DNA of 64,000 nucleotides from Escallonia rubra. Taxonomy: Eukaryota; Streptophyta; Magnoliopsida; Escalloniales; Escalloniaceae. Numbering within the stretch: position 1 is the stretch's first letter; every line of letters begins with the position of its first letter. Made by a program: the position numbers and the translations under genes. Shown here one piece after another: positions 39,401-52,900 of the stretch. The notes under the pieces were generated by a model. The model saw only the letters and a list, made by a program, of their open reading frames with translations, was not told where the DNA came from and did not search any database. The stretch is from NCBI GenBank assembly GCA_033065855.1, contig JAVXUO010001368.1, forward strand, positions 62,001-126,000. Reading direction: 5' to 3'.

Positions 39401-40257
39401 AAAAAAACAAACAACAGTGACTAATAAGAAATCTAAAAGGTTTGGGACAGTACTCGTTTTGAGTAGGAACAGGCGCTGTAACTATGGTCATGCGAGGCCG
39501 GCCAGGAACTCGACGAATTAAAACAGAAGTATTTTTTGGAATCACCATTTCTTCATCAAGATACTCTGAAATAGCAACACAGGGTAAACAGAATATAATA
39601 CAATGAAAAAGAGATCACCCCAAATAGCCAAGCATGCAACTAACTAAACATAACCCCCAAGGAAATCATCCATCCCCCATTAATCCAATCACTACCACAT
39701 GATGGTGTCAACCAAACCCTTCCCTGAAATTTGCCAGAGTCAATAAAATCATAATAGCCAGACCTCATCTTCAACTATGAACAAAATCAGAAGTTCCCCA
39801 TAGTTATTTCTTCTCAGTAGTTGTTTCTTGTGGCTGTTTCTACTTAATACCAGTGAACCTCACAGGAAAGAGTTCATGAGGTATTCACAGTAACAGAAAC
39901 ACCTGACAACCATACTCGAAGCAGATAACAAAATTTTAAACATAAACCGCACCTGAATTTTGTTCAAGATGAGGATAAAAGGCATCTGGCTATTAAGTAT
40001 GGCAAGCCTTAAAGAACTTAAATACAGAAAAGCCGTGAGATTTTAACTTAGAACTTTGTTGAACATTAGCATAACAGCATTGACTACCAACCTTCGTTAG
40101 TCTGGGCGTTGGTGACAACAAGGTCAAAATCAGTTCCCCTGCCCAAATGCTTGGATTCAAATATTTTTTCTTTCAATGTACCAACTGATATGAAATGACC
40201 GTCCATGGCAATTGAGTCGTAATCTTTTGCACTTTTAAACTTATAATACACAGCCAT
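33453..40257 (-). CDS. DWNN-domain RING E3 ubiquitin ligase, PQT3/RBBP6-like, 15 exons
   Basis: Related to Arabidopsis PARAQUAT TOLERANCE 3 and animal RBBP6, nuclear E3 ligases; PQT3 is a negative regulator of oxidative-stress tolerance. Minus-strand exons: 40092-40257, 39454-39565, 39160-39235, 38890-39056, 38723-38796, 38427-38492, 38156-38312, 37912-38060, 37611-37775, 36754-37041, 36614-36655, 36199-36460, 35810-35929, 34954-35032, 33453-34079. Phases agree throughout; 849 residues, close to the PQT3 length. Domains: ubiquitin-like DWNN at 1-76 (MAVYYKFKSAKDYDSI...), CCHC zinc knuckle CHRCKVPGHFIQHC at 214-227, and a RING/U-box-like domain at 298-336 with Cys298, 301, 314, 315, 320, 323, 334 and 336 visible. 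A Gln/Glu-rich linker follows, then a KKKKKKTR patch (exon 11) and a Met/Pro/Gly-rich region. The C-terminal 208 residues are His/Arg/Ser-rich, with a 10-Ala run and a HYxDDSHRSHHH-like tract, all in the last exon. The start is the first in-frame ATG before the conserved DWNN sequence. Confidence 0.96.
34738..34779 (+). repeat. (TA)n(TATG)n microsatellite
   Basis: An AT dinucleotide run followed by five GTAT units in the last intron of the PQT3-like gene (between exons 14 and 15). Confidence 0.9.
36035..36185 (+). repeat. 150-bp polypurine/polypyrimidine tract in a PQT3-like intron
   Basis: The + strand is almost purely G and A (GGGAG/GAGGG units). On the transcribed strand it is a C/T tract just 3' of the exon 12 donor (36198). 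Open frames here in all readings simply reflect the lack of stop codons in such sequence. Confidence 0.9.
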
Positions 40258-40990
40258 AATTCCTCAAATACTTTTTTTCCTCAAAATAAATCAAATAACA
40301 ATCACAAAAAAGTCGGCCGTCAAAATAAAACAAGGCCCCTGATATAGAACTGAAACAAAAGAAGCTATAATAAAAAGTACAAAAATTGAACTCCTCCTTT
40401 TTTTTTCGCCTTTTTTTCCCCTTCAATAATTCAAGATAGATCAAACCAACTCAGTCGCCGCTCCAATTTCTTCCAATCCTCGAACAAATCTCTTCAAAAA
40501 AGGTTCTTCATGAATTAAATTACAAGAACGCCGCCGCTAGTAGATTGAACTGACAGCGTGGCCCGCCGATCGTGTCGATTTCAAATCAGATCTGACAAAA
40601 ACGCCGCCTTGTCGGAGTAAAAAAACCTAGTTTCTCAACAATTCTTTCGAGGGAGAAACCGCAGAACAGTAGCCTTGACGAACAGATCGGATGACGGAAA
40701 ACCGAAAATCGCCGGTTGCCGACTCTGATTCAGATAGATGACTGCATCTTCAACCGCCGGAAAGCTTCAAGATACACATCAAAAAATTGGCCTCCGTAGA
40801 AAACTGATCTGTGAATCCGGAGCGAAATCGGTCAGTTTCGACCTTCAAAGATGCAAGAAGAGGCGAATATTAGGGTTAGGGTTATGGAGAGAGAGATAGG
40901 AACTCAGAAGAGAAAAAGGAGAAACTGATACGAGCTTCGGTTAATGCAAAGATTAGGGGAAAGCAGCGGAAGATATATAATGGGGGTGTG
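40258..40990 (-). promoter_or_regulatory. 5' leader and promoter region of the PQT3-like gene
   Basis: Upstream of the ATG lies a leader-like region with pyrimidine-rich blocks on the minus strand. An ATTATATATC TATA-like sequence lies at 40972-40981, about 720 bases before the ATG. CCTAACCCTAATATT (minus strand, about 40868-40883) resembles a telo-box. A leader intron is possible but I could not define one. The sequence is GC-richer (40500-40860) than the flanks. Confidence 0.4.
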
Positions 40991-42283
40991 CGTGGCGGCG
41001 GCGCAATGGTAAACTACTTGGCCCACCCCGCGGCTTTCCCTATATTTAGTCTAATTATTATTATTATTACTACTAGTGGAGGGTCTAATTCTATTAGGAT
41101 TAGGAAAAATGGTTATTCCTATATTAAAAAAAATCCTTGAACCAGAATAATGTGTATTTTTGGCCAAGATTAAGAGTGATAGTTAAGATCATAGAGTTTG
41201 TTTTATGCGGAAAAAAGAAACTCATAAAGTTTCTTGCAATGTGCAAAAAAAAAATTTAATATTATTTCAGTTCAGAATTTGATTTAACGGTCCGGCTATC
41301 TAAAATTATTGGATGTATTATAAAATAATTTCATATTTTCTTCAACCTCTTCTTATAGAAGAGAGACAGAGTCTGACACGAATTTTTTTATATCGATTCC
41401 CTAATGATGTGAGATTTTATGAGATAGGGAATTTTTTTTCTTCTGTGGGACAAAATTGAGATTATCAATGCATATAAAGGAGTAAAGTACAACAAAACGA
41501 GTCATTCTATTTTAGCTCCCTAGGAGATGTTGTCATCGTCCCAAACCGTTCAGAATTTACCGTTTGAATGAATTCGTGACCCATGGATATATTTTAGTTG
41601 TTAATTCAAGATGCAGATCTATGAGAAGAATTTTGAAGTGCAAGAAGTACGAGTATAGTCACAGTTGAGAACTAAAAAAATGTAAAAAAAGAGAAATCAC
41701 CTAATGAAGTTCTTTGCAACCAGTGAGTCAACGAAGAATAAGAGATTACAAATTTTACATACTTCCCGTGAATGGTCACAGTCACGCTCACACTCACAGA
41801 GAGAAGAAGCAAAACATAATATCCAGATTGAAACCTACACCCCATAAAAGCACCTCTTTAACTCGCAGAGAAACATTTATTTCACTTTCTTGGGCTATTT
41901 TCCTTTTTAGTATTCTTGGACCAACTTTAATGTGAAATAAAGTCCTCTCTCTAAACAATCTTAATGACTTACTCCTCACATTGGTGTAGTATATTCAAAA
42001 AAGTATTTTCTTTTCTCCTGTACTAATCTCAGAGTTTGAATCCAGGTCATACCTTGATCACTAAGTCATCCCTTGGAATTGACTCTCATTGGCTATAACA
42101 GCAATGAAAAGTTAACCAATTATTTAAGTTCAGGTAAAGGCGTGATTTTTGAGGTGTGGTATATATTTTTACTTTTAATCCAAAAATAAAAAGCGAGGGC
42201 GTCAAAACAAGTAGAGTAAAGAAAGTATTTGATTTGTAAAATTTGGCAAGCGCAAGACCATATACAAAGATTTCATATGTTTG
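40991..42283. other. Intergenic region, nothing recognised
   Basis: AT-rich, no exon-like stretch, no clear element ends. It separates the PQT3-like promoter from the element cluster at 42.3-45.9 kb. Confidence 0.5.
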
Positions 42284-44466
42284 AAATCATTTACAGTTTT
42301 AGTTTTCAGTTTTCAAAAAAATCAAAATCAAAATCAGTTTATTTATATATTTTTTTAAAAACAGTGTGATGTTTGATTGAAGTGTTGCTGTTTTTTCCCC
42401 CCTTACATTTTTCTTTCTTTTTTTTATATTGTTTCTGTCATTGTAAGGACACTACAACCCAACATTCCTCCACCACCAACCGACGTCGCCGAGCAATCCT
42501 TCACCACCACCCAACCTTGCCCAGCAATCCTCTGACATCGCCCCAGTAATCCTCCGCCAACACACAATATCGCCCACTTCCATCAATCACAACCACCATG
42601 GCGGAAGCTTTCTCCGATCCAAATCCATGCCTCTACCGTTCCAAAGTTTGCCATCAAATTGCAGCTTTTTTTTTTAATCCAACCCTGATGATCTTGAATC
42701 AAAGCCCAAAAGAAGTGGGTATCATAGATTTAATAAAGTAGATGATTGTTGTAGATTGACGGATCTAATGACATAGAAGGTCAAAGACTTAAGGTAGTTG
42801 AATGGTGGGGTGGGGGTAAGGGTGGTGGAGGAAGTCGTGTGGTAGTGGTGCAGGCTTGGTAGAAACATATGGGTTCAGTTGTGGTGGAGATGCCAAAGGA
42901 GCAGATCTGCGACGATGGGATAGATTTCTCGGTGCGGTTGCGGTGGCAAGGCATGGATGTGAGCGACAACAGTGGTAAGGTGACGGGCTAGCCTCGATGT
43001 CAGGGTTGTCGACGGTGGTCGGTGGCGGCATGTTATGGTGGTTGGGGATTGGGAGTAACTAGTAGGAGTGATGAAATGGAAAAGAAAAAAAGAAAAAAAA
43101 AAAAGTAAACTCTAGATTGCTTCTAGTGAAGTTTGAAGGTGAGATTTGAAAAAAAAAACCAAAACTAAAAATCCGGAAACTCCATTTTGGAGTTTTAAAA
43201 AACAGCCCAGCATAAAAAACTAAGGGTTAATTACACTTATGTCCCTGAGGTTTGGGAAAAAGTACACGCGTGTCCATAAGTTTGGAAAATAGGCACTTAT
43301 GTCCTTTGACCTAACGGAATACCTAAATACATAATGGAATGGTCAAAATGACCATATTGTCCTTGACTTAAAAGGAAAATTCTTTACGATGCCATTTCTT
43401 TTATCTCCCACCACGCCAGCAAGCCCCTTGGCAAACCTAAGTTGCCGAGATGCCTCCGGCAAGCGCCTTGGCAAACCCACGCCGCCGGCAGTCCCCCTGG
43501 CCCCACCATCCGGCAGACTTGCCCCACCACGCGCGGCAAGCCCTTGGCGAGGGAGGGAGGAAGACTGGATGGGAAGGAGACAAATCTGGCCCTTGGCGAG
43601 GGAGGGAGGAAGACGGGTAGGGGAAGGGAGGGGGACGGCGCGGGGTAGGGGTGGGGGAAGGGAAGGGGACGAAGCGAGGTGGGGTGGGGGAAGGGAAGGA
43701 GAAGGCAGTGGGGGGGTAGGGGAAGGGCGAAGGCAGTGGGGCGGGGTAAGGAAAAGAAGGGCGGGGGACGACGGGGTGAGGTGGAGGGAAGAGGAAAATG
43801 GCAAGGTAAGGGAAGAGAGGGCAGGGACGACGGGGTGGGGTAGAAGGAAGGGGAAGGCAGCGGAGTAGGGGAATAGAGAGGGACGACAGCCGGGGGTGGG
43901 GGAGCAGCGGGCGTGGTGGTGGGCGCTGGAGGCACCGGCGTGGTGGTGGAATGGTGGGCGGTAGGGGCAGCAATAGTGTGGTGGTGGGACGGTGGGGATA
44001 GCAGCTTGGTGGTGAAACGGTGGGGGCGACGGCGTGGTTGCTGGAGAAAAAGAGAGAACACCTGAATTTGATGGAAGAAAGAGATAAGGGGGAAGAGAGA
44101 GAAGGCTCGTGAAAGAGAAAATGATAGAAGAGAGGTAACAATAATCTAGGGGTAGGATTGCCATATTTTGAAAATACGTATTGATGACATCACAAAAAAC
44201 ACAATTTTTGGACGGATACCTAATGGATGGACATAAGTGTTACCTTTTTAATGTTTGTGGTCACGGTTTGTTACCTTTTGAAACTTAGTGTCCTTGACTG
44301 TATTTCACCCAAACTTCAAGGACATAAGTATAATTAACCCAAAAACTAATTTATAAAACTGAAAAGAGGAAAACAACAAAAACGGTGAACCAAACATCCA
44401 TATTTTTTTCAGTTTCCAAAACTGGACAAAACACAAAAAAAAAAAAAAAATTGGTTTCAAAGAGCA
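42284..44466. mobile_element. AT-rich inverted-repeat element split by a MULE
   Basis: The ends resemble each other in inverted orientation: left GTTTGAAATCATTTACAG..., right (reversed) CTTTGAAACCAATTTT.... Both continue with TTTTCAGTTTT-like blocks and a TTTATAAATTAG-type motif. The interior has CACCAC/GGTGGT-rich DNA (42460-43030). Its sequence is interrupted by the MULE at 43224-44340. The same style of end and interior occurs at about 15930-16590. The class is uncertain, no target duplication was fixed, and boundaries are approximate. Confidence 0.4.
43224..44340. mobile_element. Mutator-like element (MULE) with exact 9-bp target duplication
   Basis: Starts GGGTTAATTACACTTATGTC and ends ...ACATAAGTATAATTAACCC. 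The inverted ends extend for about 100-150 diverged bases (both with the CACTTATGTCC motif). The flanks carry the exact nonamer AAAAACTAA at 43215-43223 and 44341-44349. The interior (43400-44100) is a C/T-rich tract on the minus strand made of short repeated units (for example two GGCGAGGGAGGGAGGAAGAC copies on +). No transposase is present, so the element is non-autonomous. Confidence 0.93.
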
Positions 44467-44695
44467 CCTTAACTCCTCAAGGCATTCAAAGTGCCAGCGA
44501 AGATTTACATGAAACATCTCTTTTTAAAACTACTGGAATTCAATTGGGGTTCTCGTAATTTTACTTTTTCAGCCACCCTTGACATAATGCATACCATCAA
44601 AACCGCACGTTGCTAATACCTTCAGGGGCTTTTGATTGAATACTCATGCACCAAAATTGGAAATTCATTTCGTCTTTAAAATTGAAAATCACTAA

Positions 44696-45858
44696 GGGCC
44701 CGTACGCTTACAAAATTCTGTTTTCGTTTTTGTAATGATGATAAAAAAGATGCCTTTTTTCGTGTACTTTTATCTTTTTTCAGTTTCGTTTTGGATAAAA
44801 AATCCAAATAGTAGCGAAAAAAGGGAAAACACCCAAAGGGTGTTTTCACCTTTTTCCACAATTCGTATTCTCTTGTCAGAGCTGTCTCCTTTCTCTGCCG
44901 ACTAGCTCTATCTCTCTCTCTCTCTCTCTGATGATAGATGGGTTTGGCCGTCCTTCAAGATCCGCCCCTTGTAAATCAGCCTCTACTGACAGCGTCACCG
45001 GCATAGATCTCTGGATGGGTGGCAGCCCGTTGGTTTCCGGTGCACCGGCCTCTTGCCGGCAGTGGACGACCAGCCGTTAAGGCCTCAACCTTTGGGCGGC
45101 AGCGCTGTGAGGGCATCTTTCGGTGACGACGACTCTACGATGGCCGTGGTGAATAGAGGTGCTGCTCGCGGTGGCCCTCGTGGTGGCTGGCCCCTCACAA
45201 TGGTGTTGCAATTTCAGCAGTGATGGGATTGACCGATTCTGTTGTCGGCAACTATGGAGTGTTGTGGCGGCAGCAACCTTGTTGCGAACGTTGACCTGCA
45301 ACGGTGAAGAAGAAGAAGAAGAAGAGGACCAGGACCCAGAAGAGGAAAACAAGCAAGTCTTCCGGCGGCGCTGATGGACCTGAGCTTGTTCCGCTGTGGA
45401 GGACAAAGAAAGTTCCGATGTCGAGCTGTTGCGTCGCCCTTGGCTCCACCGTGTACAGCATGGGGAGCCGACACCCGCCCCTCGATCAAGCCGTAAACAT
45501 GCACCGTAGCAAGATTTGGGTCGCGACTAAACCCTAGATACTCGTGAAGGGGAAGGGGAAGGGGAAGGGAACAGGGAAGGGGAAGGGGAAAGGGAACTCG
45601 TGAAGGGGAAATGGAAGGGAAGGGGGACACATACATATGGGCCACGGTAGAAAATACTAGAAATATAAAAATATATCCAAAAAAAGTTGGTAAAAACGAA
45701 AATAAAAACGGTAAACGTACAGAAAAAATTGAAAAATTAAATACAGAAAAAAACAAAAGTACACGATACGATTTTCGAACTGAATACTAAATTCTGGAAA
45801 ACAAAAACAGAATACAAAATACAAAATACAGAAAAAAATCTCGTAAGCGTACAGCCCC
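44696..45858. mobile_element. PIF/Harbinger-like non-autonomous element
   Basis: Inverted ends GGGCCCGTACGCTTAC (left) and, reversed, GGGGCTGTACGCTTAC (right), followed by T-rich subterminal DNA with TTTTCGTTTTT blocks. Flanking trinucleotide TAA on both sides (44693-44695, 45859-45861), as expected for Tourist/Harbinger elements. The interior is GC-richer and has a (TC)n run at 44912-44929 and GGGAAG repeats at 45548-45630. No transposase is seen; open frames in the interior are low-complexity. Confidence 0.72.
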
Positions 45859-46045
45859 TAAACTTTCCAATATAACAATCCACTGTAAGAACCTGTGTAT
45901 CCTTTAACAGTTTAACCACTTAAATAAACCCTGCTATATTTCTAAAGAAGAGCAACATAACAAGCGGAGGTAGATAGGCTCTATATAGGATTTCAAAAGA
46001 ACCCCAAATTAAGAAGAGGGGGGGAGAGAGGGGAAGAAAGAGAGA

Positions 46046-46870
46046 TTATATGTCGGTCAAGATTAACGATGACACAACCACAACATATGCTAGAAAGAAG
46101 AAAACTGCTATTTGGATGAAGAACTTTGGATTGTCCCTCATGTTTGGTGATGTTACAGCCCTGCCAGACCAAGAAAACACACATTGTTGAAACTGAAAGA
46201 AAAGGAACATAAGACGATTCGGTTCAAGTGATTCGAGGAACTCGCGCAGCTACAAAACTTTACCTTGCAATGCGTTGAGATAACCGATTGAAGGGCATGC
46301 TCTGAATAAAGACAATACCCGGTCCTGTTAGAACAGCAGTCACTAGATTTTCACCCTGCAGCAATTTCACGAGTAAGCAAGCATGATTCTGGCTCCACGC
46401 ATAGTTGATGCATAGTCAAACAGTCAAGTCAGGTGCAAGTATAGAACCATCAGTAGCAAGGTGCAAATCTACTTAAAATGTCCACCAGGCTAATGACCTG
46501 AAAATTACACAGGGCTAGTAACCCTAATTCATCGGTAAACCTAGACCAGGAAGCCTTCATAACCTTCTTTCAGTGCTCAGTTACGAGGCAAGGACTAGAA
46601 CCTAAGCAAAACACGAGCACCTCAGAAAAGCGCTCCCTCTAGAGAACAAGTAGATGCTTTTCTTTCCCTAGCGAATGGAGAAAAGTAGATGGTTCACAAG
46701 AGTTGAGTGGGGGAAGTGCCCCACAAGCTATACGCGTAATTTGCATAAACGCCAAACTAAGTAGCACGGACATTGATACCGCGTCCAACACTGACATTGA
46801 CGGGGAGACCTTACGCTGCAATTTACAAAATAACAAGGTTTGGACACCGCAGGACACCATTAAACATATA

Positions 46871-46914
<44 letters not shown>

Positions 46915-49900
46915 GAATGAGCATGTTTATTTAAGTTTCAAGCACATTCTGCCCTCATGAAAAAGTTACACCAACTACTAAACCAGAAAGTAAAGTCACT
47001 TGAGATAAGGTAGTGCAAGAAAGCCAGGAAAGCATAAACGACTTTCATCTCTTCCATCCACCAGGATTCAATCAACATCAATTGGCTCATCATGTTTATT
47101 GTCCTCCGGATCATTCTCAAGAGTCCAAGTCGATCAAAGAGGCATCAAACCTACTAGTTTGGGGGCAAAGGGAGCTGATGTTTCCCGTGGGGAAAAAGAA
47201 AATGAATGCTGAAAGAGTATATAGAAAAGACTCTAATACTTGACAAGATGGCTGTTGATAGTTGTGTATACCAGAAAGACCTCAGATTTGCTCTAATGTC
47301 AGGACGATTTCATGTTTAAGATAAAAAAAAATTAAACATTAGATGAGCCAAGTAACTCGGATGCTGGACCTCTTTCTACTTGAAAATAATACACGACAAA
47401 ATCTGGTTAGAGAAGAGGCAGCTTAAGGCGGTTTATTTTTTTTAGTGTTGATGAACGCAAGAACATAAGATGACAGTTTTTTGGAAAGACTTTTTTGACA
47501 GGAGATACATTCAAGCTAAAAGCTGATCCAAAACAGGAAATAAAAGGATTGTAGGACGTTGAAGAGTTTACAGAGCAGAGGATGTTCCGGAGCTCAACCC
47601 GAGCCCACACAATATAAATTAATTTATTATTGATTCTGCTTGTCACACGTACAAATTAAGCAAGATGAAACTCATAACCCAATATGATAAACAAAGAAAC
47701 AGATGACAGTATTCTAACGTTGACCTCAAGCATTCAACTCGACATGAGGATCCTCTTTGCACAGTGCTTTTTCCAGAGTGACCTCACTAAGCAAACGTTT
47801 ATCATATCTTAACTGTCTGAACCCATGCTAATTTTGGTCTTCATTTCACTGTATGCTCCTACTTGTACCGTATCATAGGAACTCTTAGTTTCCATATGTA
47901 GTTTGCTAATCTAGTTTGATATAAAACGAAAGCAGCAGATACATACTAACAGTATTGACAAAACAAAATAACAAGGGGTTTGTACATAAAAGGCCAGCAG
48001 AACGAATAGAAAGAAAATTAATGCACGAAACAAAAGATAACAGGAAAGCAAAAAAGAGGAAACAGAAAAAGGCAGATGCAGCTTACCCCAAACACCACCC
48101 TCCTCATTGGACCATTATATTTGATTTGTACATTGACCGTCGAAGACAAGGCCACAATGCTTGACACGTCAACATAAAGAACTTCACCCATCTCCAGATT
48201 CTTCTGTACAACTAGTACCAAAAAAGGTATTAATATATTTTACAATTTTCGCCCAGGAAGAGAACAACTTGGATCATATTATTTTGACTTTCCTGCAAAA
48301 TTAGGTCAAGTAAGTGATGCACTTTGCTGTCACCTGCATACAGAATTTTATAACAAGGTTCGAGGTGGCAGCAAGAACCTTTCTCTTACTTTTTCCTTTC
48401 TTTTAGGTCTGATATGAAGCAGCAGCAAACATGAAAAGAAAGACCTCCAGTTCCACACAGTGTATGATTATCAAGAGAAGCAAAGGAAGAATATGTGATC
48501 ATTTCTGTATATCAAACTTCAGACCGTTTAACAACCACCCAGCCCACCCTCTTCCACCCCTAACCACCAACCCGGAGGCTAAAACGAGAGAAAAGGAAAT
48601 GGCAAAGACTCTCATCGTTTCTAAACTTTTTTTCCTTCCGATATACATCTCTTTCGTAAGAAAAGGTAATGCTCAGGAATACAAGGTAAAGACCTTTACT
48701 ATGTATTTCAAAAAGCTACTAATTTTCATATAAGAAATACCAGATCCACCGCCAACTACGAAGGCGAGCCCTTGGCCAGATAGCTTCTGTCTTAAAAATC
48801 CCTACAAGCATCATAAGCAGGCCCATCAGATACATTATAAGAACTTTTACTTCTTTTTGGGGGAAGTAAATTATACAAGATCGCCAAAGCTAGAAAGCTC
48901 AAGGCCAGCCAATCACCTCCACACCAGCTAAGACGTTCCGTGCCCTCTGATCAAATGTATTACTGACTTTCACATCGTTGATAGAGCAAAGGAATGCATC
49001 TGGCTACAAACAGCATGAGAAGTTATAAAGGAATCAGCATACAGATAATACTTGTCAGATTCTTCCTATTAAGAAAGGAAGTATTGTTCATAGAACAGAG
49101 CTCAGTCTATACAGGAACAGAGATTCCTTGTTTATCTCTGCAAGAGGGAAGCACAAAAAAAGAAGAAGAAGGGAACTAGATCAAAATCAGCTGTACCTGG
49201 CATAATAGTTCACCACCAAACATTGCTAAATCAATCTACAAGACAAACCCATATCAGATAAGTTCAGAATCATACATATGCGTGTATAATGACACAACTA
49301 GATAACTGCCTTATGCAGGAAAATTCAGAGCATAACGAACCGGGAGAATTCTTGCTAGAGAAGGTGCAGCGATTCCAACAAAACCATCACTAGAACCAGT
49401 ATTATGGAAAACTATGCTAGTCACACTTTTGCCAAAGAGCCACTGCCACATACCCCCTTCATTTTCTGGGACAAAAACATTTTCCATTTGGATGGACCCA
49501 GACATGTAGCACATGGAACCTGCAGATGAGTCAAATGTTAATCCACACATGATTGCTAAAGAATCGAGTTCACAATTTTAGCATTCAGAAATGAAACAGG
49601 CAGAAGTACCAGCTACTTGTATAAACACTTCAAATGGGTCCAATGCATGGATACCAGATCAAGCAAGAAAACAGCTTTATTTACGGCCTTTGTGTCTAAG
49701 ATAGCATTACGCCAACTCATATTTAAGGAAAGGTATCTAGTAGACAGAACTGGGACTCCTTTTTTTTTGTTCTATGATGGTCTTAGGCATAGACGAAGAA
49801 TTGGTTGAATTACAATTGCCCTTTCGTCTCATCAGCCAGGTTCCCAATTCTTATTCACATTGCCCTACAACCATTTGCAGAACTGGGCAATATTTTTGGC

Positions 49901-52900
49901 ACGTTCCTCTAAACTGCGAACAAAGGCCCACGAGTTGGATCATAGAGGCCATCGACCAACAGAGATATAGAGTCTCCCTCAATATTCAAACACATTCAAT
50001 CACCTATTAACCAGAATATAAGTTTGCAACATATCAATCACTTTTCTTGGATACACGAGGGGAAACCAAGACAATGCCGAGCGAATACTTTGGAGGCTCT
50101 GTCAACAGAGTAATGTTGGGTAGAGCATCTGTAATGTAAAAACATGTTTACATAATTAAAACCTAATTTAATCTCTCTTTTTTTTTTTTGTAGTACATAC
50201 ATTTGACAAATGGCGGCTAACCACTAGCACAATGAGTTTACAAATAAGTCCAAATCTTCTATCCAAGACAACCTTCATGCTGAGAAGCTTCAAATGCACC
50301 AAATAATAAACTCCCCCAAAGAAGCTGAAACACAACTTATGACAACCTTCATGCTGAGAAGCTTCAAATGCACCAAACAATAAACTCCCCAAGAGGTTTC
50401 TTTCCTTCCCACCAAGAGGTCACTTTCCTTCTCCTTCCCACCTAACGTTACCAAGTTATAATTCCTTCACCAATCTCCGCGAAGCAAACCAAACAGGAAC
50501 GACAGGTATCGCAGTCAATATTGTATACTTCGCTGCATCCTAAACGTAAAACAAATGGGAAAAAAATCCAGCTCATAAGGAGTCTTCAGTTCTTGGCCCA
50601 TTATTCTTCCACACTGGGAGGAAGATTTGTAACATGCCCATAAATCGTCCTCCAACCACTCCCCCTTCTCACCCCCTCCCCTTCTCAAAAGAAAAAAGAT
50701 CAAGGAAGTACAAAAGCCTTGACATAAAATGCAATCCACCTCGACATCATGAGAGTCGTCGGTCTGCAGGTGGAATGCTATGTCTCAAATAATTTAGCTT
50801 GGTGATGTGTATCACAAACGTGGCATTCAGGAAAAACAAAAATTTACAGCCATGCTAGAATCTAATGAAATATACACTACATGTATGTAAGAATCCCAAA
50901 ATAAGGCAGCAAGCTATTCTCACGAAAATATCAATAAGTTCATTCAAAATTGATTTACCAGGTTTTGCAATAATCTTCTCCTGTGGCTTCAACATAATCT
51001 GATAAGGAAACACCAAAGAGGGCAAATAAGAACCTTTAACTCAAGCGATCAGATATTTCTTTTATGACCAAAAAATACATCATTTACCTGAACGATTTGT
51101 GCTTCACCACCCAAGATCTGAAAAGGTGTAACAGCTTCTTGCGGACTCTAAAGAAAACAAGTGCGATTTAACACAGGTCATTAAGGATTTGGAAGTCCAT
51201 CTTGGCTAAACAAGATAATCCTGCTGCGCCTTGTTTCTTACTATGCTCCACTAATAATAGTAAATAAATAGCACAGAGAGAGAGAGAGCTTAAGCTAGAA
51301 GCAACAATCATTTTTTCTTCTTCCGACCAACAAACCATGCCAAAGGGGAAAAAAGGCAGAAGATTGGGAATCAATTGATAATTTTCCTTATATTTCAAGC
51401 TAAAAGAGAAATATTGTCAACATACTAAAGAGTGTACTGCTCCAAATCAATTGAGTTCGACAGGCAGTATGCCTACACCTGTATCATAAGATCGACTGTG
51501 TCGGCAATGCTACCCAGCAAGATAACAGATATTTTTATCCAAAAATGGTGAGCCCTCTGTTAATTGCTTCAAGGACCATATTATCTCCATATTATTCTAG
51601 CGGACACTGTAGAGAAAATTACTGAACACTCAATTAGATATCCGTGTAAAAATTTCTGTTCTGGCAAAATTGACAATGTACTTATAGGTAACCTCATTGG
51701 CGCCAAGCGTGAGGGAATGCTAGACGTTTTTCTAATGAATCAAGATAACCATTTGTTCCGGTATAAATAGTCATTATCTATTCTTCCACCGCAAGAGGAG
51801 CCGATTGGGATTGTATCTCCTACGTACTTGGTCTCATTCAGATTATCATCTCTATGAGAGGGAACTTAAGAGAATTTCTGAATAGAGTTGGTGGAAATGA
51901 CTTCGAAGGGGACTATACTTCAAGACTGGAATAGGCGCACAAACTTCCATGTGCAGTCCAAGTACGACTATAAACCTTGCAAATTTAACTCCTGATCTCG
52001 CAAGAGACCGACCACGGCTTGTGCTGGTGTGCATGTTTAGAATTGGTTGGGATGACTCCCAATCATATCATGCTAATCTGTGACACAGATTTGTTATTAT
52101 TAACGTTTATTATTACATAAGTTCCTTTTAGAGCTTAAATCGCACAAAATCTATGCTAATAGCAATGTGAAGGACCCACATCAGTTGTGGCTGCCGATTC
52201 TCCAGAAAATACTCATTTAACGGATCAATCATTCAACAAACATCAGCGTTCTTCTCAGAGTACATGACTTGCACCCTACATTAAATGTTGGACATGGTTG
52301 AACGAATCTATTTCACCTGTCTTCTTTTGGGAGCATATGCACATGATCCTATACGCAGAAACTAGACAAATTAGGAAGGTTCATTTCCTTCGGTTTTTTT
52401 GATTTTTCTATATCACCCCCCCCCCCCCACAGCTAATTATTGGAGGCTAGGCATGCTCGTGTCTGTGAGCGCGCACAACTCTTTGTGCACGTGTGCAGGA
52501 AGTATTAAGTACAATTAACATCTTTTTTGTTCAACTAAAGACATCTGGAACTATCATCCTTCTCAGCTTTTCTTCAGTTGGCACCTTTCACATTCCAATG
52601 ATCGACTCCTTCCAAAGAACAATCCATCAATTCAACCTCTCTAGCAAATAATGCAGCAGCTAACAAACTGCGCCTTCCGCATCATAACATTGACTTTTCG
52701 GCGTCTTCCTAGAGTTCGATTCCTACATGTAAACACCGACCCTTTACTCACTAGTTTGCCCTAGTTTACGAGTTCAATCCAACGCTCCAATGCTCCAATT
52801 CTCTCTTACAAAATCAGCAAAAACCGTAGGAGGGAGAAAAACTATGAGACGGAATCCGTAAATAGAACTTCAACTGTTTGCCGGTTGCATCAACGGAGTG

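Noticed and set aside
43343-44164. Minus-strand open frame of 273 codons (Pro/Ser/Leu-rich)
   Set aside because: Lies in a C/T-rich repeat tract inside a MULE; two other frames on the same strand are open as well, and no family motif is present.
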